Shown: positions 9,615 through 19,847, counted from the first letter of the stretch. The stretch: DNA of 40,635 nucleotides from Staphylococcus devriesei (GCF_002902625.1 NZ_PPRG01000049.1:1-40635); one strand, 5' to 3'. The notes: generated from the letters alone by a model not told the origin. Made by a program: numbers and translations.

Positions 9615-9866
9615 ATGGAATTAGTACCTAGAGTTAGTTTGATTGTTTATTTAAAACATATAAAACATGAACGTCAAATTCGTAAGTATGGTCATATTGT
9701 GTATACAAATAAACAGCGAAAATACGTTGTATTATATATTAATGAACAAGATGCAGATACAATTATTCAAAAATTAATGAAGCTTAAATATGTGCTTGAT
9801 ATTGATGGTTCACCATATAAGTATCTTAAAAAAACATATGAAAAAGAAAAACACGAGATGCTATAG
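9615..9866 (+). CDS. ylbG: YlbG family protein (UPF0298/DUF2129)
   Basis: 83-residue cytoplasmic protein; the conserved core [20 protein letters not shown] and the tail [15 protein letters not shown] mark the UPF0298 (YlbG) family, whose function is unknown. ATG 9615 is chosen because GGAGTGAG ends 6 nt upstream and the length then matches the family; the in-frame ATG at 9588 overlaps the probable transcription start. It is placed as in B. subtilis, next to rsmD and coaD, but here separated from them by a gene on the opposite strand. Confidence 0.85.
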   Translation: MELVPRVSLIVYLKHIKHERQIRKYGHIVYTNKQRKYVVLYINEQDADTIIQKLMKLKYVLDIDGSPYKYLKKTYEKEKHEML

Positions 9867-9895
9867 TTGTACAGAAGACGAGATAATAGTTAAGT

Positions 9896-10285
9896 TTATT
9901 GCATTGGCGGTATCCACTTTTGTAGTCGTAATACTCCAGTTAAATAGTTAAAATATTGTTCACGTGTATGGAACGTTTCGGAAGGTTGAACATCAAGACC
10001 GAAGACTGGAACGTTATATTTTTTGGCTTGGTGATTAATGAGTTCGAATTTTTTATTTCCATCAGGATAAGGATATTTCAATGCATTAAGCATCATATAC
10101 ATAGCTTGAAAATGTTTGCCAGATGTAGGATGCATAATTATGACTACCGAAGAAAGTTGTTGTGTAGATTGTGGTGAATGTAAGTACACTATCTTATCTA
10201 TGCGGGGATAATTGTATTCAATAAGTGTAGTAAATTCGAATAAATCAGTGAGTCCTTCGCCTAAGACGATAAAAGATTGTTTCAT
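9896..10285 (-). CDS. Conserved hypothetical protein (DUF7147-like)
   Basis: 129 residues, soluble, no signal or membrane segment. Visible features are an N-terminal strand MKQSFIVLGEGLTDLFEF, a central MHPTSGKHFQAMYMMLNAL and a tail rich in aromatics (YFNYLTGVLRLQKWIPPMQ). Similar Bacillales proteins have been labelled methylthioribose kinase without support and more recently DUF7147; I place it there from memory and do not assert a function. Start ATG 10285 lies 12 nt after AAAAAGGAG; an in-frame GTG at 10309 overlaps that site and is unlikely. It is transcribed against its neighbours. Confidence 0.7.
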   Translation of the reverse strand: MKQSFIVLGEGLTDLFEFTTLIEYNYPRIDKIVYLHSPQSTQQLSSVVIIMHPTSGKHFQAMYMMLNALKYPYPDGNKKFELINHQAKKYNVPVFGLDVQPSETFHTREQYFNYLTGVLRLQKWIPPMQ

Positions 10286-10355
10286 ATAATAATCATTCTC
10301 CTTTTTCACAACAAATTATATTAAATAACCTGATGAAATGGAAGTGTAAGTCAAT

Positions 10356-11388
<1,033 letters not shown>

Positions 11389-11431
11389 AGTATATTTAGA
11401 TAACCATTCTTGTCTATAAAAATGAGAAATA

Positions 11432-11493
11432 AAGAGGTAGAAACAGATTCACCATGGCTTACTGACCATAAAAGATTCATGTTTTAACCTCTT
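11432..11493 (+). other. Hairpin downstream of coaD
   Basis: AAGAGGTAGAAACA (11432-11445) can pair with TGTTTTAACCTCTT (11480-11493) with two mismatches. No T-run follows, so it is a weak terminator candidate or an mRNA 3'-end stabiliser. Confidence 0.35.
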
Positions 11494-11512
11494 GTAAATT
11501 AGACCATTTGCT

Positions 11513-11585
11513 GGGAGTGGGACAGAAATCTAGGGAGTGGGACAGAAATCTAATGTAATTTTAAAGATTTCGTCGTCCCACCCCG
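11513..11585 (+). repeat. Tandem 20-bp repeat within an intergenic hairpin element
   Basis: GGGAGTGGGACAGAAATCTA occurs twice in direct tandem (11513-11532, 11533-11552). A complementary arm, GATTTCGTCGTCCCACCCC at 11567-11585, can pair with either copy. Short G-rich intergenic elements containing GTGGGACAGAAAT are common in staphylococcal genomes. The rest of 11389-11719 is non-coding apart from the two hairpins listed beside this entry. Confidence 0.65.
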
Positions 11586-11658
11586 GCAAGGTTGACTAGA
11601 AATGAAGAAAGTGAGGCTCGAACGCATCTTTATTTCAGACAACTACTGCCATAACTAT

Positions 11659-11698
11659 AGGCTAAACCATTTTTTTATTAATGGATCAGCCTCTTTTT
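11659..11698 (+). terminator. Terminator for coaD-direction transcription
   Basis: AGGCT (11659-11663) and CCAT (11667-11670) pair with ATGG (11681-11684) and AGCCT (11688-11692), with a T-rich loop, then CTTTTTAT. Moderate stem with an internal mismatch. Confidence 0.5.
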
Positions 11699-11719
11699 AT
11701 GTGAATTTATTATGAAAAG

Positions 11720-12859
11720 TTACTTTGACGACCTTATGACAGGAGTATTAAAGTCATTGGCTATTTGATTTGATAGCAGGTTATAAATATTAGTGGCTTT
11801 AATTTCATTTTTAAACAACTTAACATTCTTTTTATTAACGTTAGTGATAAATTGACGTTCGGGAAATTGAGTTTTTAAATATTTCAAATATTGTTGTCCA
11901 GTATCGTTCATACCTAGAACGCGCACTCCCTCGATGTGGGTAGATAAGTCATCTTTAGGTATATGTAACAGAATTTGCATAAGCACCCGTTGTAAATGGG
12001 TATATGTAAAGCGCTTCGTTTTAATTAAAGACATATATTCTTCAAAACTATGAGCGTTTAGAATAGACGCTTTTAATCGATTTTCCAAACCTTCAGTCAT
12101 AGTATAAATATTTGATAATTCATCTTCAGAATGATTTAAAATTTCAAATTTAATAAAGTTAAATGCCTGTTCTTTTAATAGATGTGGAGGCTCATACAAG
12201 TGTTGTATGTTTTGTGGCACGACAGTTTTCCATTGATTGTCATTATTTGTTAGTGCTTTTCTTATTGCTGAGCCACTTGCGAATAAATGATGATTGATAG
12301 ACTTATCTTGGTGTTGTGAAGCTAAACGTTCGATTGTTAAGCCTTGAATATTAGGTGCGTGTAACGCCATTGCTTTTAAATAGGCGACACTGAGAATGTT
12401 ATTTGACGATTGTAATATCTCTCTATCTTCAATCAGTTCATGCATAATTGTGGCATAACTTTTTCCTCTTTTTATTAATTTTTGAAAATGAGGTGAATGT
12501 TCTAAATTGATGATATTATTTGCCACATTTTCAAGGCGGGAAATATTAGCAATTTCACTGCCAAAAGCAATTACATCTATATCAAGATACTGAGCCACTT
12601 TAACTGCTAATTCAGCGAAATAATCACTAGACGAAAGGCTAGCCATTAGTGGAAGTTCAACTACCAAATCAACGCCTGACAGTGCCATTTTGGTGCGTAG
12701 AAATTTATTATATATAGCGGGCTCTCCTCGCATAACAAAATTGCCACTCATTAATGCTATAGAAACATGAGCATTAGACTTTGATTTCGCTTGTTGTGCA
12801 TGATATAAATGGCCATTATGAAATGGATTATACTCTGTAATGAGTCCAACACTTTTCAT
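11720..12859 (-). CDS. tmcAL: tRNA(Met) cytidine acetate ligase TmcAL
   Basis: Makes N4-acetylcytidine at the wobble position of elongator tRNA(Met) using acetate and ATP, as shown for B. subtilis TmcAL (formerly YlbM). The nucleotidyltransferase signature GLITEYNPFHNGH sits at the N-terminus (about 5-17), followed by MSGNFVMRGEPA and a mixed helical C-terminal part. I prefer ATG 12859, giving 379 residues as in S. aureus; ATG 12865 two codons upstream is equally possible by ribosome-site spacing (AAAGGA at about 12871-12876). It lies between coaD and yceD as in other Bacillales, on the opposite strand. Confidence 0.9.
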   Translation of the reverse strand: MKSVGLITEYNPFHNGHLYHAQQAKSKSNAHVSIALMSGNFVMRGEPAIYNKFLRTKMALSGVDLVVELPLMASLSSSDYFAELAVKVAQYLDIDVIAFGSEIANISRLENVANNIINLEHSPHFQKLIKRGKSYATIMHELIEDREILQSSNNILSVAYLKAMALHAPNIQGLTIERLASQHQDKSINHHLFASGSAIRKALTNNDNQWKTVVPQNIQHLYEPPHLLKEQAFNFIKFEILNHSEDELSNIYTMTEGLENRLKASILNAHSFEEYMSLIKTKRFTYTHLQRVLMQILLHIPKDDLSTHIEGVRVLGMNDTGQQYLKYLKTQFPERQFITNVNKKNVKLFKNEIKATNIYNLLSNQIANDFNTPVIRSSK

Positions 12860-12926
12860 TTGCATTTCGTCCTTTCAGTATTCATTATTAGTATTGTAAC
12901 AGAATGGAGTATGTTAAGAAAAAATC

Positions 12927-12955
12927 TTGACAACTTATACTTGTAAAGTTAAAAT
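12927..12955 (+). promoter_or_regulatory. Sigma-A promoter of yceD-rpmF
   Basis: Consensus TTGACA (12927-12932), a 17-bp spacer, then TAAAAT (12950-12955), 30 nt before the yceD ATG. It is one of the best promoter matches in the window. Confidence 0.8.
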
Positions 12956-12985
12956 AAATTTTGTGTTTGTTAGAGGTGAAGCCAT

Positions 12986-13543
12986 ATGAAATGGTCAATA
13001 ACGCAATTAAGAAAATATCAAGGTAAGCCATTTGAGTTCAATCAGACGGCTAATTTTGAAGATTTAATAGAACCATTAGGTTTGATTGATTTATCAGAGA
13101 TTAATGTCGAAGGTGAATTAACTGTAAAATCAAATGAAGTCATTGCAGATATTCATTTAACTGGAACATATACAATGCCTTGTGCACGTACATTAGTACC
13201 TGTAGATGTTCCTTTAGATGTTCGTACGTCTGAAGTATTTGATTTAGAAGGTTATGATAATTATGCTGATGAGGAAATAGATGATGATGAACATTATCAT
13301 CTTGCAACTGACGGCATGATTAATATCCGAGACATTGCTAAAGAATTGGTTATCATTGAGAAACCAATGCGAGCTTTTTCTGAGAATAGCGATCAAATGC
13401 TAACAGAAGGTCATGGTTGGGAAGTTATTGACGAAGATCAGATGATCGAACTTGAAAAAGAAAAAGACAATGACGATTCCCAAACTCAACAAGTTGATCC
13501 TAGGCTTCAAAAATTACAACAATTATACGATAAAGAGCAATAG
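12986..13543 (+). CDS. yceD: YceD family protein (DUF177), upstream of rpmF
   Basis: 185 residues, acidic in its second half, of the DUF177/YceD family that is almost always encoded directly before rpmF in Firmicutes (ylbN in B. subtilis) and is thought to be linked to 23S rRNA or ribosome metabolism. Seen features: N-terminal MKWSITQLRKYQGKPFEF, a central TMPCARTLVPVDVPLDVR, the acidic EEIDDDEHYHL, and a Gln-rich C-terminus. Start ATG 12986 has GAGGTGA 6 nt upstream. The 82-bp gap to rpmF contains TATAAT at 13564-13569, so rpmF may also have its own promoter. Confidence 0.88.
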   Translation: MKWSITQLRKYQGKPFEFNQTANFEDLIEPLGLIDLSEINVEGELTVKSNEVIADIHLTGTYTMPCARTLVPVDVPLDVRTSEVFDLEGYDNYADEEIDDDEHYHLATDGMINIRDIAKELVIIEKPMRAFSENSDQMLTEGHGWEVIDEDQMIELEKEKDNDDSQTQQVDPRLQKLQQLYDKEQ

Positions 13544-13624
13544 CAGGTTGTTTTAAATTGTAGTATAATGATTTAATGACCTAACACTTAAGATTACGTG
13601 TTTAAATATTAAGGAGGATATATC

Positions 13625-13798
13625 ATGGCAGTACCAAAAAGAAGAACGTCTAAAACTAGAAAAAACAAACGTCGTACGCACTTCAAAATTTCAGTACCTG
13701 GTATGACTGAATGCCCAAATTGTGGCGAATACAAATTATCTCACCGTGTATGTAAAAACTGTGGTTCTTACAATGGTGAAGAAGTCGTTTCTAAATAA
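13625..13798 (+). CDS. rpmF: 50S ribosomal protein L32
   Basis: A 57-residue reading frame: [19 protein letters not shown], a basic N-terminus, then a zinc ribbon with CPNC and CKNC pairs (four cysteines), ending EEVVSK. This is the zinc-containing form of L32. AAGGAGG at 13611-13617 gives a strong ribosome site. It belongs with yceD and ends at a strong terminator. In S. aureus the isd locus follows rpmF; here it does not. Confidence 0.97.
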   Translation: MAVPKRRTSKTRKNKRRTHFKISVPGMTECPNCGEYKLSHRVCKNCGSYNGEEVVSK

Positions 13799-13827
13799 TC
13801 GACTAATCGAATAGGTAATAACTAAGA

Positions 13828-13866
13828 GGCTAAGTCATTTATAAAATGGCTTAGCCCTTTTTTCAT
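13828..13866 (+). terminator. Rho-independent terminator of rpmF
   Basis: GGCTAAGTCATTT pairs with AATGGCTTAGCC around a short AT loop, followed by CTTTTTTCATTTT. Confidence 0.88.
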
Positions 13867-13977
13867 TTTGTCTCTATCTTATTCAGTTAAGATGTTATAC
13901 TTTATAGTAATCAAGATGAATTGAGAAACTAAAGCATGGTGCTATGTTAAATAATATATTAATAATGGAGACAATAT

Positions 13978-14718
13978 ATGGAACAAATTACGTCAGCTCA
14001 AAATAATAAAATTAAAAATGCGAATAAATTAAAAAAGAAACGTGACCGTGATAAAACCGGCCAAGCACTTATAGAAGGTATTCATTTAATTGAAGAGGCT
14101 TATCAAAGCGGTATCGCAATTAAACAACTATTTGTTATAGAACCAGACAGAACAGAAGACGCACTCTTGAATTACGCTGAAGAAACTTTTGAAATTAATA
14201 TGAAAGTAGCTGAATCTTTATCGGGAACTATTACACCCCAAGGATTCTTTGCTGTTATTGAGAAACCAACTTACGACATTACTCAAGCTAAACAAGTTTT
14301 ACTCATCGATCGTATTCAAGACCCTGGTAACTTAGGAACATTGATTCGTACTGCAGATGCCGCAGGGCTTGACTTAATTGTTATGGAAAAGGGGACGGCC
14401 GATGCCTACCAAGATAAAGTTTTAAGAGCTAGTCAAGGTAGCGTTTTTCACATTCCTGTGATAACAACTGATTTAAATGAGTTTATTTCACAATTTGAAG
14501 GACCTGTATATGGCACAGCGCTTGAAAATGCAGTGTCATATAAAGAAGTTACTACGCAAGCATCATTTGCTTTACTTCTAGGTAACGAAGGTGAAGGGGT
14601 TAATAAAGACTTATTAGCACATACTTCTCAAAATCTTACAATTCCGATATATGGTAAGGCGGAAAGTTTAAATGTGGCAATTGCAGGAAGTATCTTGCTT
14701 TACCATTTGAAAGGTTGA
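13978..14718 (+). CDS. TrmH/SpoU-family RNA 2'-O-methyltransferase
   Basis: 246-residue SPOUT methyltransferase. An N-terminal substrate-binding domain (about 1-90, starting EQITSAQNNKIKN) precedes the trefoil-knot domain with the three family motifs: DRIQDPGNLGTLIRTADAAG (motif 1), LLLGNEGEGVNKDLL (motif 2) and IPIYGKAESLNVAIAGSILL (motif 3). It should methylate ribose in rRNA or tRNA with SAM; the target base cannot be read from the sequence. The neighbouring pheS is the same as in S. aureus. Its stop codon overlaps the -35 of the pheST promoter. Translation probably starts at ATG 13978. Confidence 0.9.
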   Translation: MEQITSAQNNKIKNANKLKKKRDRDKTGQALIEGIHLIEEAYQSGIAIKQLFVIEPDRTEDALLNYAEETFEINMKVAESLSGTITPQGFFAVIEKPTYDITQAKQVLLIDRIQDPGNLGTLIRTADAAGLDLIVMEKGTADAYQDKVLRASQGSVFHIPVITTDLNEFISQFEGPVYGTALENAVSYKEVTTQASFALLLGNEGEGVNKDLLAHTSQNLTIPIYGKAESLNVAIAGSILLYHLKG

Positions 14719-14744
14719 CCCCTTTATTTAAAATCGGCTATACT
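14715..14744 (+). promoter_or_regulatory. Promoter of the pheST T-box leader
   Basis: TTGACC (14715-14720), an 18-bp spacer, then TATACT (14739-14744). The -35 overlaps the stop of the upstream methyltransferase gene. Transcription would start near 14751, some 470 nt before pheS. Confidence 0.65.
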
Positions 14745-14814
14745 TAGATATACACATTTACTATTAATAATAAAACACAATACAAAAATTGAATGATTAA
14801 CCTATAAAAAGACC

Positions 14815-15172
14815 TTAACTAATAAAAAGGATTGTGCAGGGAGAGTAAGCGTGACTGAAAATTACTCCAATTCTAATTAGTTTCTTTCATCTTTTTGGTT
14901 GAGACTGGATAAAACACTTAAAATGTAATTTAATTAATTACATGTATTTGATTTATAAGTATCAATGTCCTGTTCTCCGGAGCACGTCTTCGTTAACAAC
15001 GTATACAAGTGTATGTAAAGTAAAGGAACTAGACTTTAACCACACGCTTTGGACACTATCTAACGGTATGCCCATAGCAAGGTTTTGTCTATAGTCTTTT
15101 GCGCTAACATAAATTTGGGTGGTACCACGGAAGGCTTTCGTCCCAGTTTTAGGGAGGAGAGTCTTTTTTTCG
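14815..15172 (+). promoter_or_regulatory. Phenylalanine T-box riboswitch of pheST
   Basis: Stem I base: AAAAAGGAT (14824-14832) pairs with ATCTTTTT (14889-14896). The specifier UUC (Phe) at 14886-14888 directly precedes the 3' strand of that helix, the standard T-box position. An upper Stem I arm GGAGAGTAA...TTACTCC is visible at about 14840-14868. The antiterminator T-box motif TGGTACCACGG is at 15120-15130. The terminator pairs AAGGCTTTCGTCCC with GGGAGGAGAGTCTT (15131-15164) and is followed by seven Ts. Uncharged tRNA(Phe) would pair with UUC and the TGG bulge and prevent termination. The linker between Stem I and the antiterminator is long, about 220 nt. Confidence 0.9.
15131..15170 (+). 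terminator. Regulated terminator of the pheST leader
   Basis: AAGGCTTTCGTCCC and GGGAGGAGAGTCTT form a 14-bp stem with G-U pairs and one mismatch around AGTTTTA, followed by TTTTTTT. Its 5' arm competes with the T-box antiterminator. Confidence 0.85.
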
Positions 15173-15221
15173 TAAAAATAAAATTAATTTGATTATGAAT
15201 ATAATTGAGAGGTGTAAGTTA

Positions 15222-16280
15222 ATGACTCAGAACGATTCAATGGCGGAATTAAAACAACAAGCACTTGTTGATATTAATGAAGCGCAAAATGAACGAGAAT
15301 TGCAAGATGTAAAAGTGAAATATTTAGGTAAAAAAGGTTCAGTAAGTGGCTTAATGAAGAATATGAAAGACTTACCTAATGAGGAAAAGCCTGCTTATGG
15401 TCAAAAGGTAAATGAATTAAGACAGACAATCCAAAATGAATTAGATGAAAAACAAACACTGTTAAAAACAGAAAAATTAAATCAACAATTAGCTGAAGAA
15501 ACAATTGACGTTACATTACCTAGCCGTCAAATTAGCATCGGCTCAAAACATCCATTAACTAGAACTGTTGAAGAAATTGAAGACTTATTCTTAGGGCTTG
15601 GTTATGAAATTGTAGATGGTTATGAAGTTGAACAAGACTATTATAATTTTGAAGCATTAAACTTACCTAAATCGCATCCCGCACGCGATATGCAAGATAG
15701 TTTTTACATTACCGATGAAATTCTAATGCGTACCCATACTTCACCAGTACAAGCACGTACGATGGAGAAACGTAATGGTCAAGGTCCTGTTAAAATTATT
15801 TGTCCTGGTAAAGTGTACCGTCGTGATTCAGATGATGCGACACATAGTCACCAATTTACACAAATTGAAGGTTTAGTTGTCGATAAAAATATTAAAATGA
15901 GTGATTTAAAAGGGACATTAGAATTAGTAGCTAAAAAATTATTTGGTGCTGATCGTGAAATTCGGTTACGTCCAAGTTATTTCCCATTTACTGAACCATC
16001 AGTTGAAGTAGATGTGTCTTGTTTTAAATGTAAAGGGCAAGGATGTAATGTATGTAAACATACAGGATGGATTGAAATTCTTGGTGCGGGTATGGTACAC
16101 CCCAATGTACTTGAAATGGCTGGGTTTGACTCTAATGAATATTCTGGTTTCGCATTTGGTATGGGACCAGACCGTATCGCAATGTTGAAATATGGTATTG
16201 AAGATATTCGCCATTTCTACACAAATGATGTTCGATTCCTTGACCAATTTAAAGCAGTTGAAGATAGAGGTGAATTATAA
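15222..16280 (+). CDS. pheS: Phenylalanyl-tRNA synthetase alpha subunit
   Basis: Catalytic subunit of the alpha2-beta2 enzyme that charges tRNA(Phe). 352 residues: an N-terminal coiled-coil arm (about 1-90), then the class II core with [13 protein letters not shown] (motif 2 region), [29 protein letters not shown] and the C-terminal [14 protein letters not shown] (motif 3). A cysteine cluster [16 protein letters not shown] is conserved in Firmicutes. ATG 15222 follows GAGAGGTG by 7 nt and gives the same length as S. aureus PheS; in-frame upstream starts from 15189 lack a ribosome site. TAATG overlap with pheT. Confidence 0.97.
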   Translation: MTQNDSMAELKQQALVDINEAQNERELQDVKVKYLGKKGSVSGLMKNMKDLPNEEKPAYGQKVNELRQTIQNELDEKQTLLKTEKLNQQLAEETIDVTLPSRQISIGSKHPLTRTVEEIEDLFLGLGYEIVDGYEVEQDYYNFEALNLPKSHPARDMQDSFYITDEILMRTHTSPVQARTMEKRNGQGPVKIICPGKVYRRDSDDATHSHQFTQIEGLVVDKNIKMSDLKGTLELVAKKLFGADREIRLRPSYFPFTEPSVEVDVSCFKCKGQGCNVCKHTGWIEILGAGMVHPNVLEMAGFDSNEYSGFAFGMGPDRIAMLKYGIEDIRHFYTNDVRFLDQFKAVEDRGEL

Positions 16281-18682
16281 TGTTGATTTCAAATGAATGG
16301 TTAAAAGATTACGTTGATGCAGGCGTAACAGTACAAGACCTGGCCGAACGTATTACACGTACAGGTATTGAAGTAGATGACATCATTGACTATACAAAAG
16401 ATATTAAAAATTTAGTGGTTGGTTATGTACAATCTAAAGAAAAACATCCCGATGCTGACAAATTAAATATTTGCCAAGTAGATATTGGTGACGAAGAACC
16501 TGTTCAAATCGTATGTGGCGCACCAAACGTAGATGCAGGTCAACATGTTATTGTTGCTAAAGTAGGAGGACGTTTACCTGGTGGCATTAAGATTAAGCGA
16601 GCAAAATTACGTGGTGAACGCTCTGAAGGCATGATTTGTTCATTACAAGAAATTGGTATTTCTGGTAATGTCGTTCCTAAAGCATATGAGAATGGTATTT
16701 TCGTTTTCCCAACTGAAGTTAAACCAGGCACAGATGCTTTAACTGCACTTTATTTAAATGATCAAGTGATGGAATTTGATTTAACACCTAACCGTGCAGA
16801 TGCATTAAGTATGGTAGGTACAGCTTATGAAGTAGCTGCGTTATATCAAACAGAAATGACTAAACCTGAAACTCAAAGTAACGAAAACTCAGAATCTGCG
16901 ACAAATGCATTATCTGTTTCAGTGAATAATCCTGAAAAAGTTCCGTATTATAGCGCGCGTATCGTGAAGAACGTGACGATTGCGCCATCTCCAATTTGGA
17001 TGCAAGCACGTTTAATCAAAGCAAGTATTCGACCAATTAATAATGTAGTCGATATTTCAAATTACGTATTATTAGAATACGGTCAACCATTGCACATGTT
17101 TGATCAAAACAACATTGGTTCACAAGAGATTGTGGTGCGTCAAGCGCAAACGGATGAAACGATGACGACGTTAGATAATTCAGAACGTACATTAGTCGAT
17201 ACTGATATTGTTATTTCAAACGGTAAAGAACCTATCGCATTAGCTGGTGTGATGGGGGGAGACTTTTCAGAAGTAACAGAACAAACTACAAATGTCGTAG
17301 TAGAAGGAGCAATATTCGATCCAGTTTCAATTCGTCATACTTCACGCCGTTTAAATTTACGTAGTGAAGCTTCTAGCCGTTTTGAAAAGGGTATTGCCAC
17401 TGAATTTGTCGACGAAGCGGTAGACAGAGCATGCTATTTATTACAAACATATGCATCTGGCGAAGTGTTGCAAGATAGAGTTTCAGCTGGCGATTTAGGT
17501 GACTTTGTAACTCCAATTGATATTACAGTAGACAAAGTAAACCAAACAATCGGTTTTGAACTATCAAGTGATGAGATTAAAGCGATCTTTGAACAATTAG
17601 GCTTTAAGACAACACAAGATGACGATACTTTAACAGTAGAAGTACCATCACGTCGTAAAGATATTACAATCAAAGAAGATTTAATTGAAGAAGTTGCACG
17701 AATTTATGGCTATGATGATATTCCATCTTCGTTACCAATTTTTGGAGAAGTAACAAGTGGTGAGTTAACTGACCGTCAGTATAAAACACGTACGGTTAAA
17801 GACACGCTTGAAGGAGCTGGATTAAATCAAGCAATTACGTATTCATTAGTATCTAAAGACCATGCGCAAGACTTTGCGTTACAAGAACGTCCAACTATCA
17901 GTTTATTGATGCCTATGAGTGAAGCGCATTCTACATTACGTCAAAGCCTATTACCACATTTAATTGAGGCTACTGCTTATAATGTTGCACGTAAAAATAA
18001 AGATGTACGTCTATATGAAGTAGGTCGTGTGTTCTTTGGTAATGGTGAAGGCGAATTACCTGACGAAGTAGAATACTTAAGTGGTATTTTAACTGGTGAG
18101 TATATGGTAAATGCTTGGCAAGGTAAAAAAGAAGAGATAGATTTCTTTATTGCTAAAGGTGTAGTTGATCGCGTTGCTGAAAAATTAAATCTTGAGTTTA
18201 GTTACAAAGCTGGAGAAATTAGTGGTCTCCACCCTGGACGAACTGCTATCGTTTCATTGAACGGTACTGAAATTGGATTTATCGGGGAATTACATCCACA
18301 AGTAGCAGCTGATAATGATTTAAAACGCACATATGTATTTGAATTAAATTATGACGCAATGATGGAAGTGGCAGTAGGATATATTAACTATGCACCAATT
18401 CCTAAATTCCCAGGTGTAACACGAGATATCGCTTTAGAAGTAAACCATGAAGTGCCATCATCAGAATTACTTCAAATCATTCATGATAATGGTGAAGATA
18501 TTCTTCAACATACTTTAGTATTCGACGTTTATGAAGGTGAACATTTAGAAGAAGGTAAAAAATCAGTAGCCATTCGTTTAAATTACTTAGATACTGAAGA
18601 CACATTAACAGATGAACGCGTATCTAAAGTGCATGACAAAGTATTAGAAGCATTACAAGCTAAAGGTGCTGTCATTAGATAA
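16280..18682 (+). CDS. pheT: Phenylalanyl-tRNA synthetase beta subunit
   Basis: 800 residues, the usual bacterial length. In order: B1 domain, an EMAP-like tRNA-binding OB fold (about 39-150, VVGYVQSKEKHPDADKLNIC), B3/B4 editing domain (about 210-390, with GVMGG), B5 domain (about 400-475), the catalytic-like core, and the C-terminal FDX-ACB anticodon-binding domain (about 706-800, FPGVTRDIALEV). The subunit binds and edits misacylated tRNA(Phe). The ATG overlaps the pheS stop by 1 nt, giving translational coupling under the same T-box. Confidence 0.97.
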   Translation: MLISNEWLKDYVDAGVTVQDLAERITRTGIEVDDIIDYTKDIKNLVVGYVQSKEKHPDADKLNICQVDIGDEEPVQIVCGAPNVDAGQHVIVAKVGGRLPGGIKIKRAKLRGERSEGMICSLQEIGISGNVVPKAYENGIFVFPTEVKPGTDALTALYLNDQVMEFDLTPNRADALSMVGTAYEVAALYQTEMTKPETQSNENSESATNALSVSVNNPEKVPYYSARIVKNVTIAPSPIWMQARLIKASIRPINNVVDISNYVLLEYGQPLHMFDQNNIGSQEIVVRQAQTDETMTTLDNSERTLVDTDIVISNGKEPIALAGVMGGDFSEVTEQTTNVVVEGAIFDPVSIRHTSRRLNLRSEASSRFEKGIATEFVDEAVDRACYLLQTYASGEVLQDRVSAGDLGDFVTPIDITVDKVNQTIGFELSSDEIKAIFEQLGFKTTQDDDTLTVEVPSRRKDITIKEDLIEEVARIYGYDDIPSSLPIFGEVTSGELTDRQYKTRTVKDTLEGAGLNQAITYSLVSKDHAQDFALQERPTISLLMPMSEAHSTLRQSLLPHLIEATAYNVARKNKDVRLYEVGRVFFGNGEGELPDEVEYLSGILTGEYMVNAWQGKKEEIDFFIAKGVVDRVAEKLNLEFSYKAGEISGLHPGRTAIVSLNGTEIGFIGELHPQVAADNDLKRTYVFELNYDAMMEVAVGYINYAPIPKFPGVTRDIALEVNHEVPSSELLQIIHDNGEDILQHTLVFDVYEGEHLEEGKKSVAIRLNYLDTEDTLTDERVSKVHDKVLEALQAKGAVIR

Positions 18683-18715
18683 TATAAAGATATCAGGGTA
18701 TAACCCTTAAAATAT

Positions 18716-18760
18716 AGGCGTAGAGATGATTCTATAGTTGAATCACCTCTACGCCTGCTT
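18716..18760. terminator. Terminator between pheT and rnhC
   Basis: AGGCGTAGAGATGATTC pairs with GAATCACCTCTACGCCT with one mismatch around TATAGTT. It sits between convergent genes. The outside sequence is only modestly T-rich on either strand (GCTTTG; minus strand ATATTTTAAG). Confidence 0.75.
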
Positions 18761-18786
18761 TGTTAGCAATACTATTTAATATAAAG

Positions 18787-19722
18787 TTATTCATATTTTT
18801 GTTGGACTAAATGTTGGGCTTTATCACGGTTTTTAAAATGCTTTTTTGAAATACTATCTAGTTTAGCGATGCCATGTTGTTCAATAATACGGGCTGCTGC
18901 TAAATCAACTTTATTACTTGCACCTTTAGGGATTTCACAACGCATTAGTTGAGCTATATGGTCCATATGTTTTACGAAAGCATATCTTGAAATAATACTA
19001 GCAACTGCAATAGCTAATGATTTTGATTCGCCTTTAGTCTCAAACTTTGTTTTATCTGGAAAAGGCAGCGCGCTTAAGGCATAGCGTTGATATACCCCAC
19101 GTACGGCAAATTGGTCGATTACGATATAATCAAGTTCATTTATATCAATCTTCTGAGTAACATTTTTAATGGCTTCATTATGTAAAACAGCTTTCATTTT
19201 TACTTGAGACCAACCGATTGACTGTCTATCGTTATACTTCACGTTATCTAATGTTAGAAGTGAGTGGGGGATAAAAGTAACTAACTGTTCTGCTAGTTCT
19301 ACAATTTTAGTATCTGTTAATTTTTTAGAATCATCGACGCCTAATGTTTTAAGAATCTCTACGTGTTCTTTTGAAACATAGGCTGCACAAACGGTTAATG
19401 GCCCAAAGTAATCGCCACTACCAGCTTCATCGCTACCGATACAATTATATTGATTATATGAAATAATACTTTTATTTTCTTTTGATGAAGCAGTAGAACG
19501 TGTTGAAGACGAGGCACTATGATTAGGTAATAATTGTTGTGCTACCATTTCGGCGTTTTTTCCTTGAAACATTACTTTTCCGGAATTATAAATATTGATG
19601 ACTGCTTGGTTATGTTTAATTCGCGCTTTCATACCAGCAGGCAACTGTGATGTTTCAAATTTTAATTGTTTCATGAGTTGTTGAATTTCTTGTTCTGATA
19701 ATTTATGAACGACATTAGCCAT
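18787..19722 (-). CDS. rnhC: Ribonuclease HIII
   Basis: Cleaves the RNA strand of RNA-DNA hybrids. 311 residues: an N-terminal TBP-like substrate-binding domain (about 1-85) and the RNase H2/H3 catalytic domain beginning [17 protein letters not shown], which carries the D and E of the DEDD site; further acids in [10 protein letters not shown] and DYIVIDQFA. The long N-terminal domain separates it from RNase HII. ATG 19722 gives MANVVHKL, matching the staphylococcal N-terminus; the in-frame GTG at 19740 overlaps the ribosome site (GTGAGG). It is divergent from zapA. Confidence 0.95.
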   Translation of the reverse strand: MANVVHKLSEQEIQQLMKQLKFETSQLPAGMKARIKHNQAVINIYNSGKVMFQGKNAEMVAQQLLPNHSASSSTRSTASSKENKSIISYNQYNCIGSDEAGSGDYFGPLTVCAAYVSKEHVEILKTLGVDDSKKLTDTKIVELAEQLVTFIPHSLLTLDNVKYNDRQSIGWSQVKMKAVLHNEAIKNVTQKIDINELDYIVIDQFAVRGVYQRYALSALPFPDKTKFETKGESKSLAIAVASIISRYAFVKHMDHIAQLMRCEIPKGASNKVDLAAARIIEQHGIAKLDSISKKHFKNRDKAQHLVQQKYE

Positions 19723-19847
19723 TAACTTACTTGACCTCACTTTTCAAAATACTATTAAAACAATGATAAGCATAACATAAATATTATTTAACAATCGATA
19801 AAGTATAAAGATATGCTTTGATTGTAGAAAGTATAAGGAATAACTAC

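Noticed and set aside
9956-10177. 73-codon plus-strand frame opposite the DUF7147-like gene
   Set aside because: No ribosome site; the opposite strand encodes the better supported protein.
15999-16247. 82-codon minus-strand frame inside pheS
   Set aside because: Opposite a fully conserved synthetase domain; no independent evidence.
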